DNA from: MED-G78 sp964546275
GTDB lineage: Bacteria; Pseudomonadota; Gammaproteobacteria; Magnimaribacterales; D2472
Assembly (NCBI GenBank): GCA_964546275.1
Contig: CAZJJG010000014.1
Coordinates: 1-35,771, forward strand
Direction: 5' to 3'
DNA length: 35,771 nucleotides
Under the pieces are notes generated by a model. It saw nothing but the letters and a program-made list of their open reading frames with translations, searched no databases and was not told the origin of the DNA. This document shows positions 24,592 through 32,694 of the stretch, piece by piece (position 1 is the stretch's first letter; the number at the start of each line of letters is the position of its first letter). Position numbers and translations under genes: made by a program.

Positions 24592-24997
24592 TATTTTAAT
24601 AGTTCATACTTCTTGGTACACAGAATATATAGATTCTATGATTCAAACTTCTTCTGAGATTTTAAGTGAAGCTGCTTATTCTATGGATCTAGCGAAGGCT
24701 CCTGGAGCTATAGAATTAGCTGCTTTAGCTAAGAATAAAATATGTAATAATCAAGAAAAATATATTGGAGTTTTGTTTCTAGGTATTGTTATGAGAGGTG
24801 AAACTTCGCACTACGAGCTAGTTACAAATGAAACCTTTAGGTCTATTGGAGCTTTAGCTATAGACTATCCGAATATTTCATTCATTAACAATGTGATATG
24901 CGTTGAAAACAAAGAACAATTGCTTAAAAGAATGTTAATAAATACTAAGAACAATACTACTGCTTTGGTGCAACTAATTAATGAAAAATCTAGCTAA
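24584..24997 (+). CDS. ribH: 6,7-dimethyl-8-ribityllumazine synthase, RibH (divergent)
   Basis: 137 residues, shorter than the usual 150-160. Key elements are present: PGAIEL (40-45), GIVMRGETSHYE (67-78) with catalytic H76, and R116. The first-strand aromatic that stacks on the pyrimidine is W11 in HTSWYTEYI, where the common RibH has Phe followed by Asn. A Trp there is seen in RibH2-type enzymes such as that of Brucella. The C-terminus lacks the usual NKG motif. The position between ribBA and nusB supports the function. The overlap with both neighbours implies one transcript. Confidence 0.88.
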   Translation: MNNILIVHTSWYTEYIDSMIQTSSEILSEAAYSMDLAKAPGAIELAALAKNKICNNQEKYIGVLFLGIVMRGETSHYELVTNETFRSIGALAIDYPNISFINNVICVENKEQLLKRMLINTKNNTTALVQLINEKSS

Positions 24998-25412
24998 ATT
25001 CAAAGTTGCAGTAAGAACTAGAGAATACTTAGTTCAAGCCATTTTTCAGCTTCTATTTAATACTGAAAATAAAGATGACATTATTCAACAGTTTGAAGAT
25101 GAGCATGTTGGAAAAAAGGTTGATTTTGTAACTTTTAGAAAAGTTCTAACAAATATAGATAAAACAAAAGATTCTCTTTATCTCATTTTAAAAGATGATC
25201 TTGGTTTAAAGGATTCAGACCTAGAGCTTATTGATCAATCTATTTTGTACTATGGTATAAATGAGATAAAAGATAATATTTTACCTAAAGAAATTATAAT
25301 TGATGAGTGTATTAGGTTGTCTAAGAAATTCTCAAACCCAGTTTCCTATAAGTTTATCAATGCTTATCTAGATAAATTTATTAAACTTAAAAAAGTTACT
25401 TCAGATAAATAG
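24981..25412 (+). CDS. nusB: Transcription antitermination protein NusB
   Basis: 143-residue all-helical protein that, with NusE (S10), acts in rRNA antitermination. The N-terminal basic stretch KVAVRTREYLVQAIFQLLF (the typical ArRxxAvQALYQ region) and the C-terminal PKEIIIDECIRLSKKFS and YKFINAYLDK (normally ...FVNGVLD) match. It overlaps ribH by 17 bases at its start and the convergent purA by 17 bases at its end. In many relatives thiL-pgpA follows nusB; here they are 7 kb away on the other strand. Confidence 0.92.
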   Translation: MKNLAKFKVAVRTREYLVQAIFQLLFNTENKDDIIQQFEDEHVGKKVDFVTFRKVLTNIDKTKDSLYLILKDDLGLKDSDLELIDQSILYYGINEIKDNILPKEIIIDECIRLSKKFSNPVSYKFINAYLDKFIKLKKVTSDK

Positions 25413-26619
25413 TTTGTTCTCTTGATGGGCCCGTAGAGATTATAGATGCTGAGCACTCTATAAATTCTTCAATAAATTTTATATAAGTTTTTGCATTCTC
25501 TGGTAAATTATCAAAGACATCGATTCCTTCGGTTTCTGACTTCCATCCGGGAAAAGACTGAAAGATAGGTGATCCATTTTCATCATAAGCAATACAAAGA
25601 TCAATAGAATCAAAAGCATCTAAAACATCTAATTTTGTTAAACAAAGATCAGTAACTGAATTTAAAAAAACAGCTTTCTTTAGAGCAACTAAATCAAGCC
25701 AACCACATCTTCTTGGTCTTCCAGTAGTTGCGCCAAATTCATGACCTCTTTCAGCTAGCATTTTTGCATTATCATCAAATAACTCAGTTAGAAATGGTCC
25801 CTCTCCAACTCTTGTTGCATAAGCTTTTGAAATGCCAACAATTTTATCTATAAATTTAGGCCCTACTCCCAGGCCAGTAGACACTCCTCCTGCTGTAGTA
25901 TTTGAGGAAGTAACATATGGATAAGTACCATGATCAATGTCTAAAAGTGATCCTTGTGCGCCTTCAAATAGTATTGATTTATCTGCTTTTTTCCATTGAT
26001 AGATAGTCTCCTGAACATCACTTGAATATTCATCATAAAGATATTTATAACTTCTAAGCTCTTCTAAAATATCCTCAATCTTAAAGGTAGCTGCGCCATA
26101 TAAATTTTCTAAAACTTTGTTATGGTAATTAACTAATGTAGTAACTTTAGTTATAAGTGAAGCTTCATCACCAAGGTCCCCAAATCGAACTGCTCTTCTA
26201 GCAACCTTATCTTCATATGCTGGGCCTATGCCTCTTCCTGTAGTGCCTATTGATTCTTCTTTATCTCTGACTTGGTCAATACCTATATGACTTGGAAGAA
26301 TTAAAGAGCATGCATTACTAATATGCATTCTATTTTTAAAGGTAATACCTAGGCTTTCTAGACCTTTTAATTCTTTATCTAAGGCTTCTAAAGATAAAAC
26401 AACTCCATTTCCAATAACACATTGAACCTCTGGATGAAGAGCGCCTGATGGACATAAATGAAGCACTGTTTGTTGGCCATTAACTTTTATGGTGTGGCCT
26501 GCATTATGGCCACCTTGAAATCTACATACGGCATGAATCTGTTCACTTAAAGCATCTACGATTTTTCCTTTTCCTTCATCGCCCCATTGAAGGCCTAACA
26601 CCAGAGTATTAAGTGACAT
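25396..26619 (-). CDS. purA: Adenylosuccinate synthetase, PurA
   Basis: GTP-dependent first committed step from IMP to AMP. 407 residues, slightly shorter than the ~430 of E. coli. Motifs are LQWGDEGKGK (10-19), GGHNAGHT (near 36-43), the IMP loop GTTGRGIGPAYEDK, and GATTGRPRRCGWLD. It follows hflC after 9 bases, the gammaproteobacterial hflK-hflC-purA order, and ends tail to tail inside nusB. Confidence 0.96.
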   Translation of the reverse strand: MSLNTLVLGLQWGDEGKGKIVDALSEQIHAVCRFQGGHNAGHTIKVNGQQTVLHLCPSGALHPEVQCVIGNGVVLSLEALDKELKGLESLGITFKNRMHISNACSLILPSHIGIDQVRDKEESIGTTGRGIGPAYEDKVARRAVRFGDLGDEASLITKVTTLVNYHNKVLENLYGAATFKIEDILEELRSYKYLYDEYSSDVQETIYQWKKADKSILFEGAQGSLLDIDHGTYPYVTSSNTTAGGVSTGLGVGPKFIDKIVGISKAYATRVGEGPFLTELFDDNAKMLAERGHEFGATTGRPRRCGWLDLVALKKAVFLNSVTDLCLTKLDVLDAFDSIDLCIAYDENGSPIFQSFPGWKSETEGIDVFDNLPENAKTYIKFIEEFIECSASIISTGPSREQTIYLK

Positions 26620-26628
26620 TTAATAACC

Positions 26629-27495
26629 TTATTCTATATTTGATTTATTATAGTATTTAAAGAATTCATCATCAGAATTAATGAGCATAATATCTGATTT
26701 GCTATTAAAGGTTTCTGTATAAGCTTTCATACTTCTAGTAAATTCATAGAACTCAGGATCTTGTGAAAATGATGTAGCATAAATTCCTGTAGCTTCAGCA
26801 TCGCCATCACCTTTAATCTCTTGAGCAGTTTTACGTGCCTCAGCTAAGATAACAACCTTATCTTTATCTGCTATAGCTCTTATTTCTCTAGAGATTTCTT
26901 TACCTTGAGATCTTAACTCTTCAGCTAAACGATTTCTTTGAGTTCTCATTCTTTCATAAACAGAATTACTTAGGTTAGATGGAAGATCAATACGCTTGAC
27001 TCTAAAGTCAATAATTTCAATTCCTAAGTCAGCAACTACATCGTTAAGACCTGATCGCATAGTATCCATTAATTCATCCCTTTCACCAGAAACAAGTTCT
27101 GTTACAGTTCTTTTACCAAACTGATTCTTTAATTCAAACTCTGTTCGTTGAGCTAGTAAGCTATTTAAACTATTAAAACTACCATTATTTGCCTGATAGA
27201 ATTTTAGAACATCTGTAATTTTATATTTTACAAAAGAGTCTACCAATAGATACTTACTCTCGACAGTAAGAATTCTATCAGGCTCTTCATCTAAAGTTTG
27301 AAGTCTAGAGTCAAACTTCTTAACATTTTGGATTATTGGAATTTTAAAGTTTAAGCCTTTATCAACATTTGGTCTAATAGCTTCACCGAACTGAAAGACG
27401 ATGGCATGCTCTTTATCATTAACAACAAAAACACTATTAATAAGAATAGCTAATATTAGAGCAGCTAGGACAGTTGTAGTTGTAGATCTATTCAT
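26629..27495 (-). CDS. hflC: Membrane protease modulator HflC
   Basis: 288-residue band-7/SPFH protein that, with HflK, forms a ring-shaped cage around FtsH at the inner membrane. One N-terminal helix (about 6-25) is followed by the SPFH domain with KEHAIVFQFGEAIRP, IDFRVKRIDLP, and the coiled coil RMRTQRNRLAEELRSQGKEISRE. The ATG overlaps the hflK stop by one base (TAATG), consistent with equimolar expression. Confidence 0.94.
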   Translation of the reverse strand: MNRSTTTTVLAALILAILINSVFVVNDKEHAIVFQFGEAIRPNVDKGLNFKIPIIQNVKKFDSRLQTLDEEPDRILTVESKYLLVDSFVKYKITDVLKFYQANNGSFNSLNSLLAQRTEFELKNQFGKRTVTELVSGERDELMDTMRSGLNDVVADLGIEIIDFRVKRIDLPSNLSNSVYERMRTQRNRLAEELRSQGKEISREIRAIADKDKVVILAEARKTAQEIKGDGDAEATGIYATSFSQDPEFYEFTRSMKAYTETFNSKSDIMLINSDDEFFKYYNKSNIE

Positions 27496-28541
27496 TAGTC
27501 TTCCTCTCTCTTTTTATTTTGTTCCATAATTTTATCCAAAGGTAGGTATAGAAGGTTATTTCCACCATCTACATCGATCATAATTTTTGTTGAATTTGAT
27601 AGTACTGACTGCCTTGAATCTATGAATAAACGTGCTCTAGTAATTTCTGGAGCTTTTTTATACTCTTCAAGCAATTTATTAAATCTTGCAACTTCACCTT
27701 CTGCATTTGATACCACTTCTTTTTTGTAACCCTCTGCTTCTTGAATTGTAGCTTGAGCTTGACCTCTTGCTTCAGGAACAATTGTTAGAGCATATCTTTC
27801 AGCTACGTTTTGGAGTTTTTCTTTATCCTCTCTAGCTGCAACAACATCATCAAATGCATCTTTAACAGCAGCTGGCGGATCAGTTTTTTCAATATTTATT
27901 TGCTGTACGATTAATCCTGTTTGGTATATATCAAGGTAGCTTTGCAATCTTTCTCCAACTCGTATCGCTATATTCTCTCTTTCAACTGTGAGTGTTTGAT
28001 CAAGGGTGTTATCGCCAACAACGTGTCTTAGAGCGCTTTCTGTAGCTTGTCTTAAGCTTGCCTCGGGATCCTTAACATTTAAAACAAAGTCTTTAAGGTT
28101 TGCAATTCTATACTGTGCTGAAACCGTTACATCTACAATATTTTCATCTTTTGTAAGCATATTTGCAGACTGAGAATATCTTCTAGTAAGTGTTACATTT
28201 TCTATATATCTTTCGTCAACACCTGCAAGCATAAAATTAAGACCCTCTTCCGAAGTCTTGTAATATTCTCCAAATCTTAAAACCACAGATTGCTCTGATG
28301 AGTCTAGCTGATAGACACAAAGAGATCCGTAGATTACTGCAGCAGCAAAGAAGCCATAACCAAAGATTTTTTTGGTAGGCATCTTAAAATCTCCACCATC
28401 TCCACCAGAAGAGGAGCCATTAGATTTATTATTTCCTCCACCAAATATTGCAGAAAACTTCTTTATTAATTCATCAAAATCCGGAGCATCATTATTATTA
28501 TTGCCCCAAGGATCTTTGTTATTTTGATTATCCCAATTCAC
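27495..28541 (-). CDS. hflK: Membrane protease modulator HflK
   Basis: 348-residue partner of HflC. The N-terminus is the typical low-complexity Asn/Gly-rich segment (MNWDNQNNKDPWGNNNND..., then GGGNNKSNGSSSGGDGGD). One membrane helix (about 60-80), an SPFH domain (VVLRFGEYYKTSEEGLNF) and a coiled coil containing EARGQAQATIQEAEGYKKEV follow. The start is GTG at 28541 with AGGA about 8 bases upstream. A TATAAT lies in the 61-base gap upstream, so hflKC-purA may have its own promoter. hfq and hflX, normally between miaA and hflK, are missing. Confidence 0.94.
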   Translation of the reverse strand: MNWDNQNNKDPWGNNNNDAPDFDELIKKFSAIFGGGNNKSNGSSSGGDGGDFKMPTKKIFGYGFFAAAVIYGSLCVYQLDSSEQSVVLRFGEYYKTSEEGLNFMLAGVDERYIENVTLTRRYSQSANMLTKDENIVDVTVSAQYRIANLKDFVLNVKDPEASLRQATESALRHVVGDNTLDQTLTVERENIAIRVGERLQSYLDIYQTGLIVQQINIEKTDPPAAVKDAFDDVVAAREDKEKLQNVAERYALTIVPEARGQAQATIQEAEGYKKEVVSNAEGEVARFNKLLEEYKKAPEITRARLFIDSRQSVLSNSTKIMIDVDGGNNLLYLPLDKIMEQNKKREED

Positions 28542-28568
28542 TTTTTAATTCCTATTTGTTTTTTTAAT

Positions 28569-28574
28569 ATTATA
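28569..28574 (-). promoter_or_regulatory. Perfect -10 element TATAAT ahead of hflK
   Basis: On the minus strand a consensus TATAAT lies about 28 bases before the hflK GTG. No good -35 is visible at 16-18 bases upstream (AAATTT at 17), so it may be weak or activator-dependent. Confidence 0.35.
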
Positions 28575-28602
28575 AAGTCTATTTGGGTACTAAATTTAAT
28601 AA

Positions 28603-29553
28603 TTAAACAAAACTTTTGATTTCTTTTGCATTTTTTATGCTTTTTATGACTTTATTATCTTCATTCACATCAAATAACCTTAAGTTTTCCCATGAACGCA
28701 TCCAAGTTATTTGTCTTTTTGCAAACTGACGAGTTGCAAATAAAGATTTTAAATACATAGTTTCCTTATCATATTCATGATTTATAAAACTTAGTGCTTG
28801 TTTGTAATTAATTGCTCTTAAAGCTGGATGATCGCTCTCAATATCATAAGAAGTAACTATTTTTCTAGTTTCCTCCACCAGGCCGTTATTGATTATATCT
28901 TTGAGTCTAGCGTCGATTCTTTCATGCAAAGATTTTCTTTCTTTAGGAAATATTCCTATCTGCATAACATTATGGGTATTGATAAAATGATTACTTGAAA
29001 CCATGCCAAGTTGAGAAGTGAGTGTTTTTTTTGAAAGATGTATTATTTCAAGAGCTCTAATAATTCTTTGAATATCATTTTCTTCTATAGACTTGGCATA
29101 TTCTGGATCTTTTGCTTTTAATTGTTGAAAAAGTTCTGATAACCCCTCTGATTCTTTAATCTTTTTCATCTGAGACCTAAATATACTATCTCTTTCAGGA
29201 AGAGCATCTAGTCCTTTTAATATGCTTTGAAAGTACATCATGGATCCTCCTACTAAAAGCGGGATCTTATTTTTATTATGAGCTTCTTTTATAAGGATAT
29301 TGGCATCATTAGCAAAATTGGATGCTGTATATATTTTTTCAGGAGAACATATGTCAACAAGATGGTGAGGATACCTTGCTAAAGTTTCTTGATTTGGTTT
29401 TGCTGACCCAAGATCAAAATCTTTATAGACCATTACTGAATCAACGCTAATAATTTCTATTGGTAGCTCGGAGAAAATATTTATTGCCAAGTCTGTTTTA
29501 CCAGATGCTGTAGGTCCTAAAAGAAATATAACTGGTTTTTTGTGATTATTTAT
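28603..29553 (-). CDS. miaA: tRNA dimethylallyltransferase MiaA, start codon unclear (ATA at 29553 proposed)
   Basis: Transfers a dimethylallyl group to A37 of tRNAs reading UNN codons. The P-loop GPTASGKTDLA, SVDSVMVYKDFDLGSAKP, and KRQITWMR near the C-terminus identify it. The P-loop lies upstream of the first ATG/GTG/TTG-type codon (TTG at 29490), so that codon cannot be the true start. Between the P-loop and the in-frame glnB stop TAA (29577-29575) there is no ATG, GTG or TTG; the only plausible start is ATA at 29553, giving 316 residues starting INNHKKPVIFLLG, the right length for MiaA. Alternatives are a TTG in the +1 frame (29573-29571) combined with a frameshift, or a sequence error. 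Function is sure, start is not. Confidence 0.85.
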   Translation of the reverse strand: MNNHKKPVIFLLGPTASGKTDLAINIFSELPIEIISVDSVMVYKDFDLGSAKPNQETLARYPHHLVDICSPEKIYTASNFANDANILIKEAHNKNKIPLLVGGSMMYFQSILKGLDALPERDSIFRSQMKKIKESEGLSELFQQLKAKDPEYAKSIEENDIQRIIRALEIIHLSKKTLTSQLGMVSSNHFINTHNVMQIGIFPKERKSLHERIDARLKDIINNGLVEETRKIVTSYDIESDHPALRAINYKQALSFINHEYDKETMYLKSLFATRQFAKRQITWMRSWENLRLFDVNEDNKVIKSIKNAKEIKSFV

Positions 29554-29574
29554 CTTACAACTCTTCTTATCAAA

Positions 29575-29913
29575 TTAGATAGCATCATCATCCTTTTCGC
29601 CAGTTCTTATTCGAATAGCTTGCTCAAGTGGGCTAATAAATATTTTTCCATCTCCAATTTTGCCTGTAGCAGCTGCAGATACAATCGCTTCTGTAACTTG
29701 TTCAACGATTTCATCGCTTATAGCAATTTCTATTTTAATCTTTGGTAAAAAATCAATAACATATTCGGCACCTCTATATAATTCTGTATGGCCTTTTTGT
29801 CTTCCAAAACCTTTAACTTCTGAAATAGTCATACCTGAAACTCCAATATTGTCTAGGGCAGCTCTGACTTCTTCAAGTTTAAATGGCTTAATAATTGCTG
29901 ATACTAACTTCAC
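29575..29913 (-). CDS. glnB: Nitrogen regulatory protein P-II, GlnB/GlnK
   Basis: 112-residue trimeric PII signal protein sensing 2-oxoglutarate and ATP/ADP. The N-terminus MKLVSAIIKPFKL, T-loop GRQKGHTELYRGAEY with uridylylatable Y51, and C-terminal TGKIGDGKIFISPLE...IRIRTGE are typical. The start is GTG at 29913, overlapping the waaA TGA (GTGA). The absence of amtB beside it argues for GlnB rather than GlnK. It sits between waaA and miaA, unlike the usual locations. Its TAA is directly in frame with the miaA reading frame. Confidence 0.93.
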   Translation of the reverse strand: MKLVSAIIKPFKLEEVRAALDNIGVSGMTISEVKGFGRQKGHTELYRGAEYVIDFLPKIKIEIAISDEIVEQVTEAIVSAAATGKIGDGKIFISPLEQAIRIRTGEKDDDAI

Positions 29914-31175
29914 TTTTTATCTCCATTAAGAACTTCAATTATAGCAGAGAGCTGCCTTTTAGATGCCCCAATATTGTTAGCAATAACTTGTGTTGCTGCA
30001 TTAATCATATGAGTTGTTTTTTCTTTATCAGTTACTGTATCTATAAATTCATTTGCTAGATTTTTGTAATCATTAACTACTCTGCATGATTTAGTGTCAA
30101 TAAACTCTTTAGCTATAGACTCAAAATTAAACGTATGTGGGCCAATAATAATCGGACATCCCAAAGATGCTGGTTCAATAATGTTATGTCCGCCTCTATC
30201 AACTAAACTCCCACCGACAAAAGCTGCCTGTGCAGATTTATATAAAAGTGACATTTTGCCAATCGAATCAATAATTAATATCTGAGAATCAATATTTATA
30301 TCTCTTGACTCAATTGATGTTGAGAAAGATTTATTTTTAGCTAATTTCTGAATACTTAATGCTCTTTCGGGATGTCTTGGAACAATTACTAATCTTAGAT
30401 CAGGTATGCTTTTTTGAACTTCTATAAAACTATCTAAAACAATTTCATCTTCACCCTCATGAGTGCTCGCAGCAAGAATAAATTTATTATTTATAAAACT
30501 TTGGATTTCCGGATGGTGAAATGAGTCTAATGAGTTGATATCAAACTTTACTGATCCACATACTTTTATTGCATTGCGTGGAACGCCTAAATCATTATAT
30601 CTTTTCTCATGAGAGGCTGATTGAGCAAGTACAAGAGTTAATTTATTAAAAGAAGCTCTTATGATGAAGCTCATTTTAGAATAAGCTTGATAAGATTTTT
30701 TAGAAATTCTGCCATTAGAAAGAATTACAGGGATTTTATTTTTTGAAGCTATGCCAATCATTGATGGCCATATTTCTGTTTCGAAAATTATTATTAAATC
30801 TGGATTAATCTTTTTTATAAACACTAATACAAAAAGATAAAAATCCCATGGTGCAAAACTAATCTTTATATTTGTATTTTTGTAAAATTCTTGAGCTTTC
30901 CTCATGCCTGTTGGAGTAGTAACAGTTAATATTATATTTGCATCATAAGATAAGCTCTTTACAGTCTCTTGAGATCCAATAACTTCACCAAGGCTCACTG
31001 CATGAAACCAAATAGTTTTTTTACTAGATAAAAAGGTAAATGAGTCATCTGCCAAACCAAATCTTTGCAGAAAATTAAATCTATAATCTTTATCATAAAA
31101 GCTTTTAAATAGAATCCTTATGCTAAAAAATGGAATTAGCACTATTAAGAAAAGGTTATATAAAAAAAGTTTCAT
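29910..31175 (-). CDS. waaA: 3-deoxy-D-manno-octulosonic acid (Kdo) transferase, WaaA
   Basis: 421-residue GT30 enzyme adding Kdo to lipid IVA at the cytoplasmic face of the inner membrane. The N-terminal membrane anchor (about 2-20) is followed by WFHAVSLGE with catalytic E64, then ETEIWP, SNGRIS, CGSVKFD, IVPRHPER and the C-terminal GGSLVDRGGHNIIEPA. It overlaps glnB by 4 bases. It is divergent from an LpxL-type acyltransferase gene only 32 bases away, which makes functional sense because LpxL acts on Kdo2-lipid IVA. Confidence 0.95.
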   Translation of the reverse strand: MKLFLYNLFLIVLIPFFSIRILFKSFYDKDYRFNFLQRFGLADDSFTFLSSKKTIWFHAVSLGEVIGSQETVKSLSYDANIILTVTTPTGMRKAQEFYKNTNIKISFAPWDFYLFVLVFIKKINPDLIIIFETEIWPSMIGIASKNKIPVILSNGRISKKSYQAYSKMSFIIRASFNKLTLVLAQSASHEKRYNDLGVPRNAIKVCGSVKFDINSLDSFHHPEIQSFINNKFILAASTHEGEDEIVLDSFIEVQKSIPDLRLVIVPRHPERALSIQKLAKNKSFSTSIESRDINIDSQILIIDSIGKMSLLYKSAQAAFVGGSLVDRGGHNIIEPASLGCPIIIGPHTFNFESIAKEFIDTKSCRVVNDYKNLANEFIDTVTDKEKTTHMINAATQVIANNIGASKRQLSAIIEVLNGDKK

Positions 31176-31207
31176 AATTTAATACATGTAATAATACATC
31201 GTAGAAA

Positions 31208-32086
31208 ATGCCTATGAAGAAAAATATATTATTTATGATAATTAATCTTTGGAAGTTGCTTGTTAGCCTTCCTAGATTTATGCATCAACCTATTGGTTTT
31301 TTAATAGGAATAATCATTTATATGCTGCCAATAAAACGCAATATTTATAGCAAAAAAAATATTGATCTTTGTTTTAAAAGCTTAGATTCAAAACAACGTA
31401 ATAATATATATAAACAGAATATATTAAATTCTGGCATGGCTTTTATGAACACTGGTGTTGCTTGGTTCTGGTCTAATAAAAGGATAAAAAAATCTATTAA
31501 ATATCAAATAAATGGTCTAAAAGATATTCGTAAAGAGCAAGAGCTAGGTAATGGTGTGATGCTAATCTTTAAACATTCACTCCACCTTGAGCTTGATGCA
31601 AGGATTCTAGGTATGAATCTTCCAATATATGGAGTAGAAAGAACTCATAATTCGATTACATTTGATTCTATACAATCAGATGGTAGGTCAAAAGGAATTA
31701 TAGAATCTGCTGATAAAAATAAGCCCATCAAGTTTATAAGATGGCTCAAGCAAGGAAAAACAATCCTGTATGCAATTGACCAAGACTATGGCATTAATTC
31801 GTCTGAAATTTTAAGTTTTTTTAATATAGATGCTGCCACTATAACCGCTCCCCATAAAGTTGTTTCAAGTACAGGATGTAAGACTTATTTTTTAAATTCA
31901 TATTTTTCAGATGGCCTGTTAAATCTTTCATTAGAAAGTCTAGAGGCAGATATGAGCTCTCCTAGAAATTTTTCTCAATCAATTAATGATTTTATTGAAA
32001 ATAAAATAAAACTTCATCCAGATGAATATTTATGGCAACATCGCAGATTCAAATCAACTTTAGGTAAAGAAAACTTCTACAAATGA
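31208..32086 (+). CDS. Lipid A acyltransferase of the LpxL/LpxM (HtrB/MsbB) family
   Basis: 292 residues with an N-terminal membrane helix (about 25-42). The acyltransferase motif H-X4-E is H123-E128 in FKHSLHLELD, and the C-terminal YLWQHRRFK matches the family WxHRRFK signature. It adds a secondary acyl chain to Kdo-lipid A. LpxL versus LpxM (or LpxP) is not decidable, so no symbol is given. The start may be ATG at 31208 or 31214. The gene overlaps the next methyltransferase by ATGA. Confidence 0.88.
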   Translation: MPMKKNILFMIINLWKLLVSLPRFMHQPIGFLIGIIIYMLPIKRNIYSKKNIDLCFKSLDSKQRNNIYKQNILNSGMAFMNTGVAWFWSNKRIKKSIKYQINGLKDIRKEQELGNGVMLIFKHSLHLELDARILGMNLPIYGVERTHNSITFDSIQSDGRSKGIIESADKNKPIKFIRWLKQGKTILYAIDQDYGINSSEILSFFNIDAATITAPHKVVSSTGCKTYFLNSYFSDGLLNLSLESLEADMSSPRNFSQSINDFIENKIKLHPDEYLWQHRRFKSTLGKENFYK

Positions 32087-32694
32087 GCACGATTGCCAAT
32101 ATTGAAAATATTAAAGGTTTTATGCCAAGTCATGAAGGTGAAGCTTTAGCATCTTGGGCAGAAGAATTCTCCAAGATAGGTCCTTTGATGGAAATTGGTA
32201 GCTTTTGCGGAAAATCATCTATTTATATGGGCCTTGAAGCAAAAAAACTTAATCAAGTTGTTTATACGATTGATCATCATCAGGGTTCAGAAGAGCATCA
32301 GTTAAATGAAGAATATTTTGATTCAGAAATATATGATCAGAGCTTAAATGAAGTTAACACTTTTCCATTATTCAGAAAAAATATTAAATTATTTCTTTTA
32401 GAGGATACTGTTATTCCTATAGTAAGCTCGTCAGAAAATGTATCAAAAGGATGGAATAAAAATCTAGGAATGGTTTTTATTGATGGAAGTCACTCCTTGG
32501 AATCTGCAACTTTAGATTATGAAAGCTGGCATTCGCATATCGTTAAAGGCGGCTCATTAGTAATTCATGATATTTATGAAGATCCTAATTTAGGTGGCCA
32601 AGCTCCTTACGAAATATACAAAAGAGCTTTAAGTGAGGGTTACAAGTTACATGAAAGGGTCGATACTATAGTTTGCTTAATTAAAGATTTCTAG
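32083..32694 (+). CDS. Class I SAM-dependent methyltransferase (Methyltransf_24-like)
   Basis: 203 residues with a Rossmann core: LMEIGSFCGKSSIYMG (35-50) as the SAM motif, VVYTIDHHQGSEEH, MVFIDGSHSLESATLDYESW and GGSLVIHDIY. The pattern resembles the class I methyltransferases or cephalosporin-hydroxylase-like proteins found in glycan and natural-product clusters. The substrate is unknown. Translation is coupled to the LpxL-type gene by ATGA, suggesting work on an envelope lipid or glycan. Its last 14 bases overlap the convergent gene at 32681. Confidence 0.75.
   Translation: MSTIANIENIKGFMPSHEGEALASWAEEFSKIGPLMEIGSFCGKSSIYMGLEAKKLNQVVYTIDHHQGSEEHQLNEEYFDSEIYDQSLNEVNTFPLFRKNIKLFLLEDTVIPIVSSSENVSKGWNKNLGMVFIDGSHSLESATLDYESWHSHIVKGGSLVIHDIYEDPNLGGQAPYEIYKRALSEGYKLHERVDTIVCLIKDF

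Noticed and set aside
28603..29490. TTG at 29490 as the miaA start
   Set aside because: It falls after the P-loop GPTASGKT, so the protein would lack its nucleotide-binding core.
29542..29929. Plus-strand open frames over glnB and the miaA start
   Set aside because: Antisense shadows of GlnB, which is full length and well conserved; they do not explain the missing miaA start.
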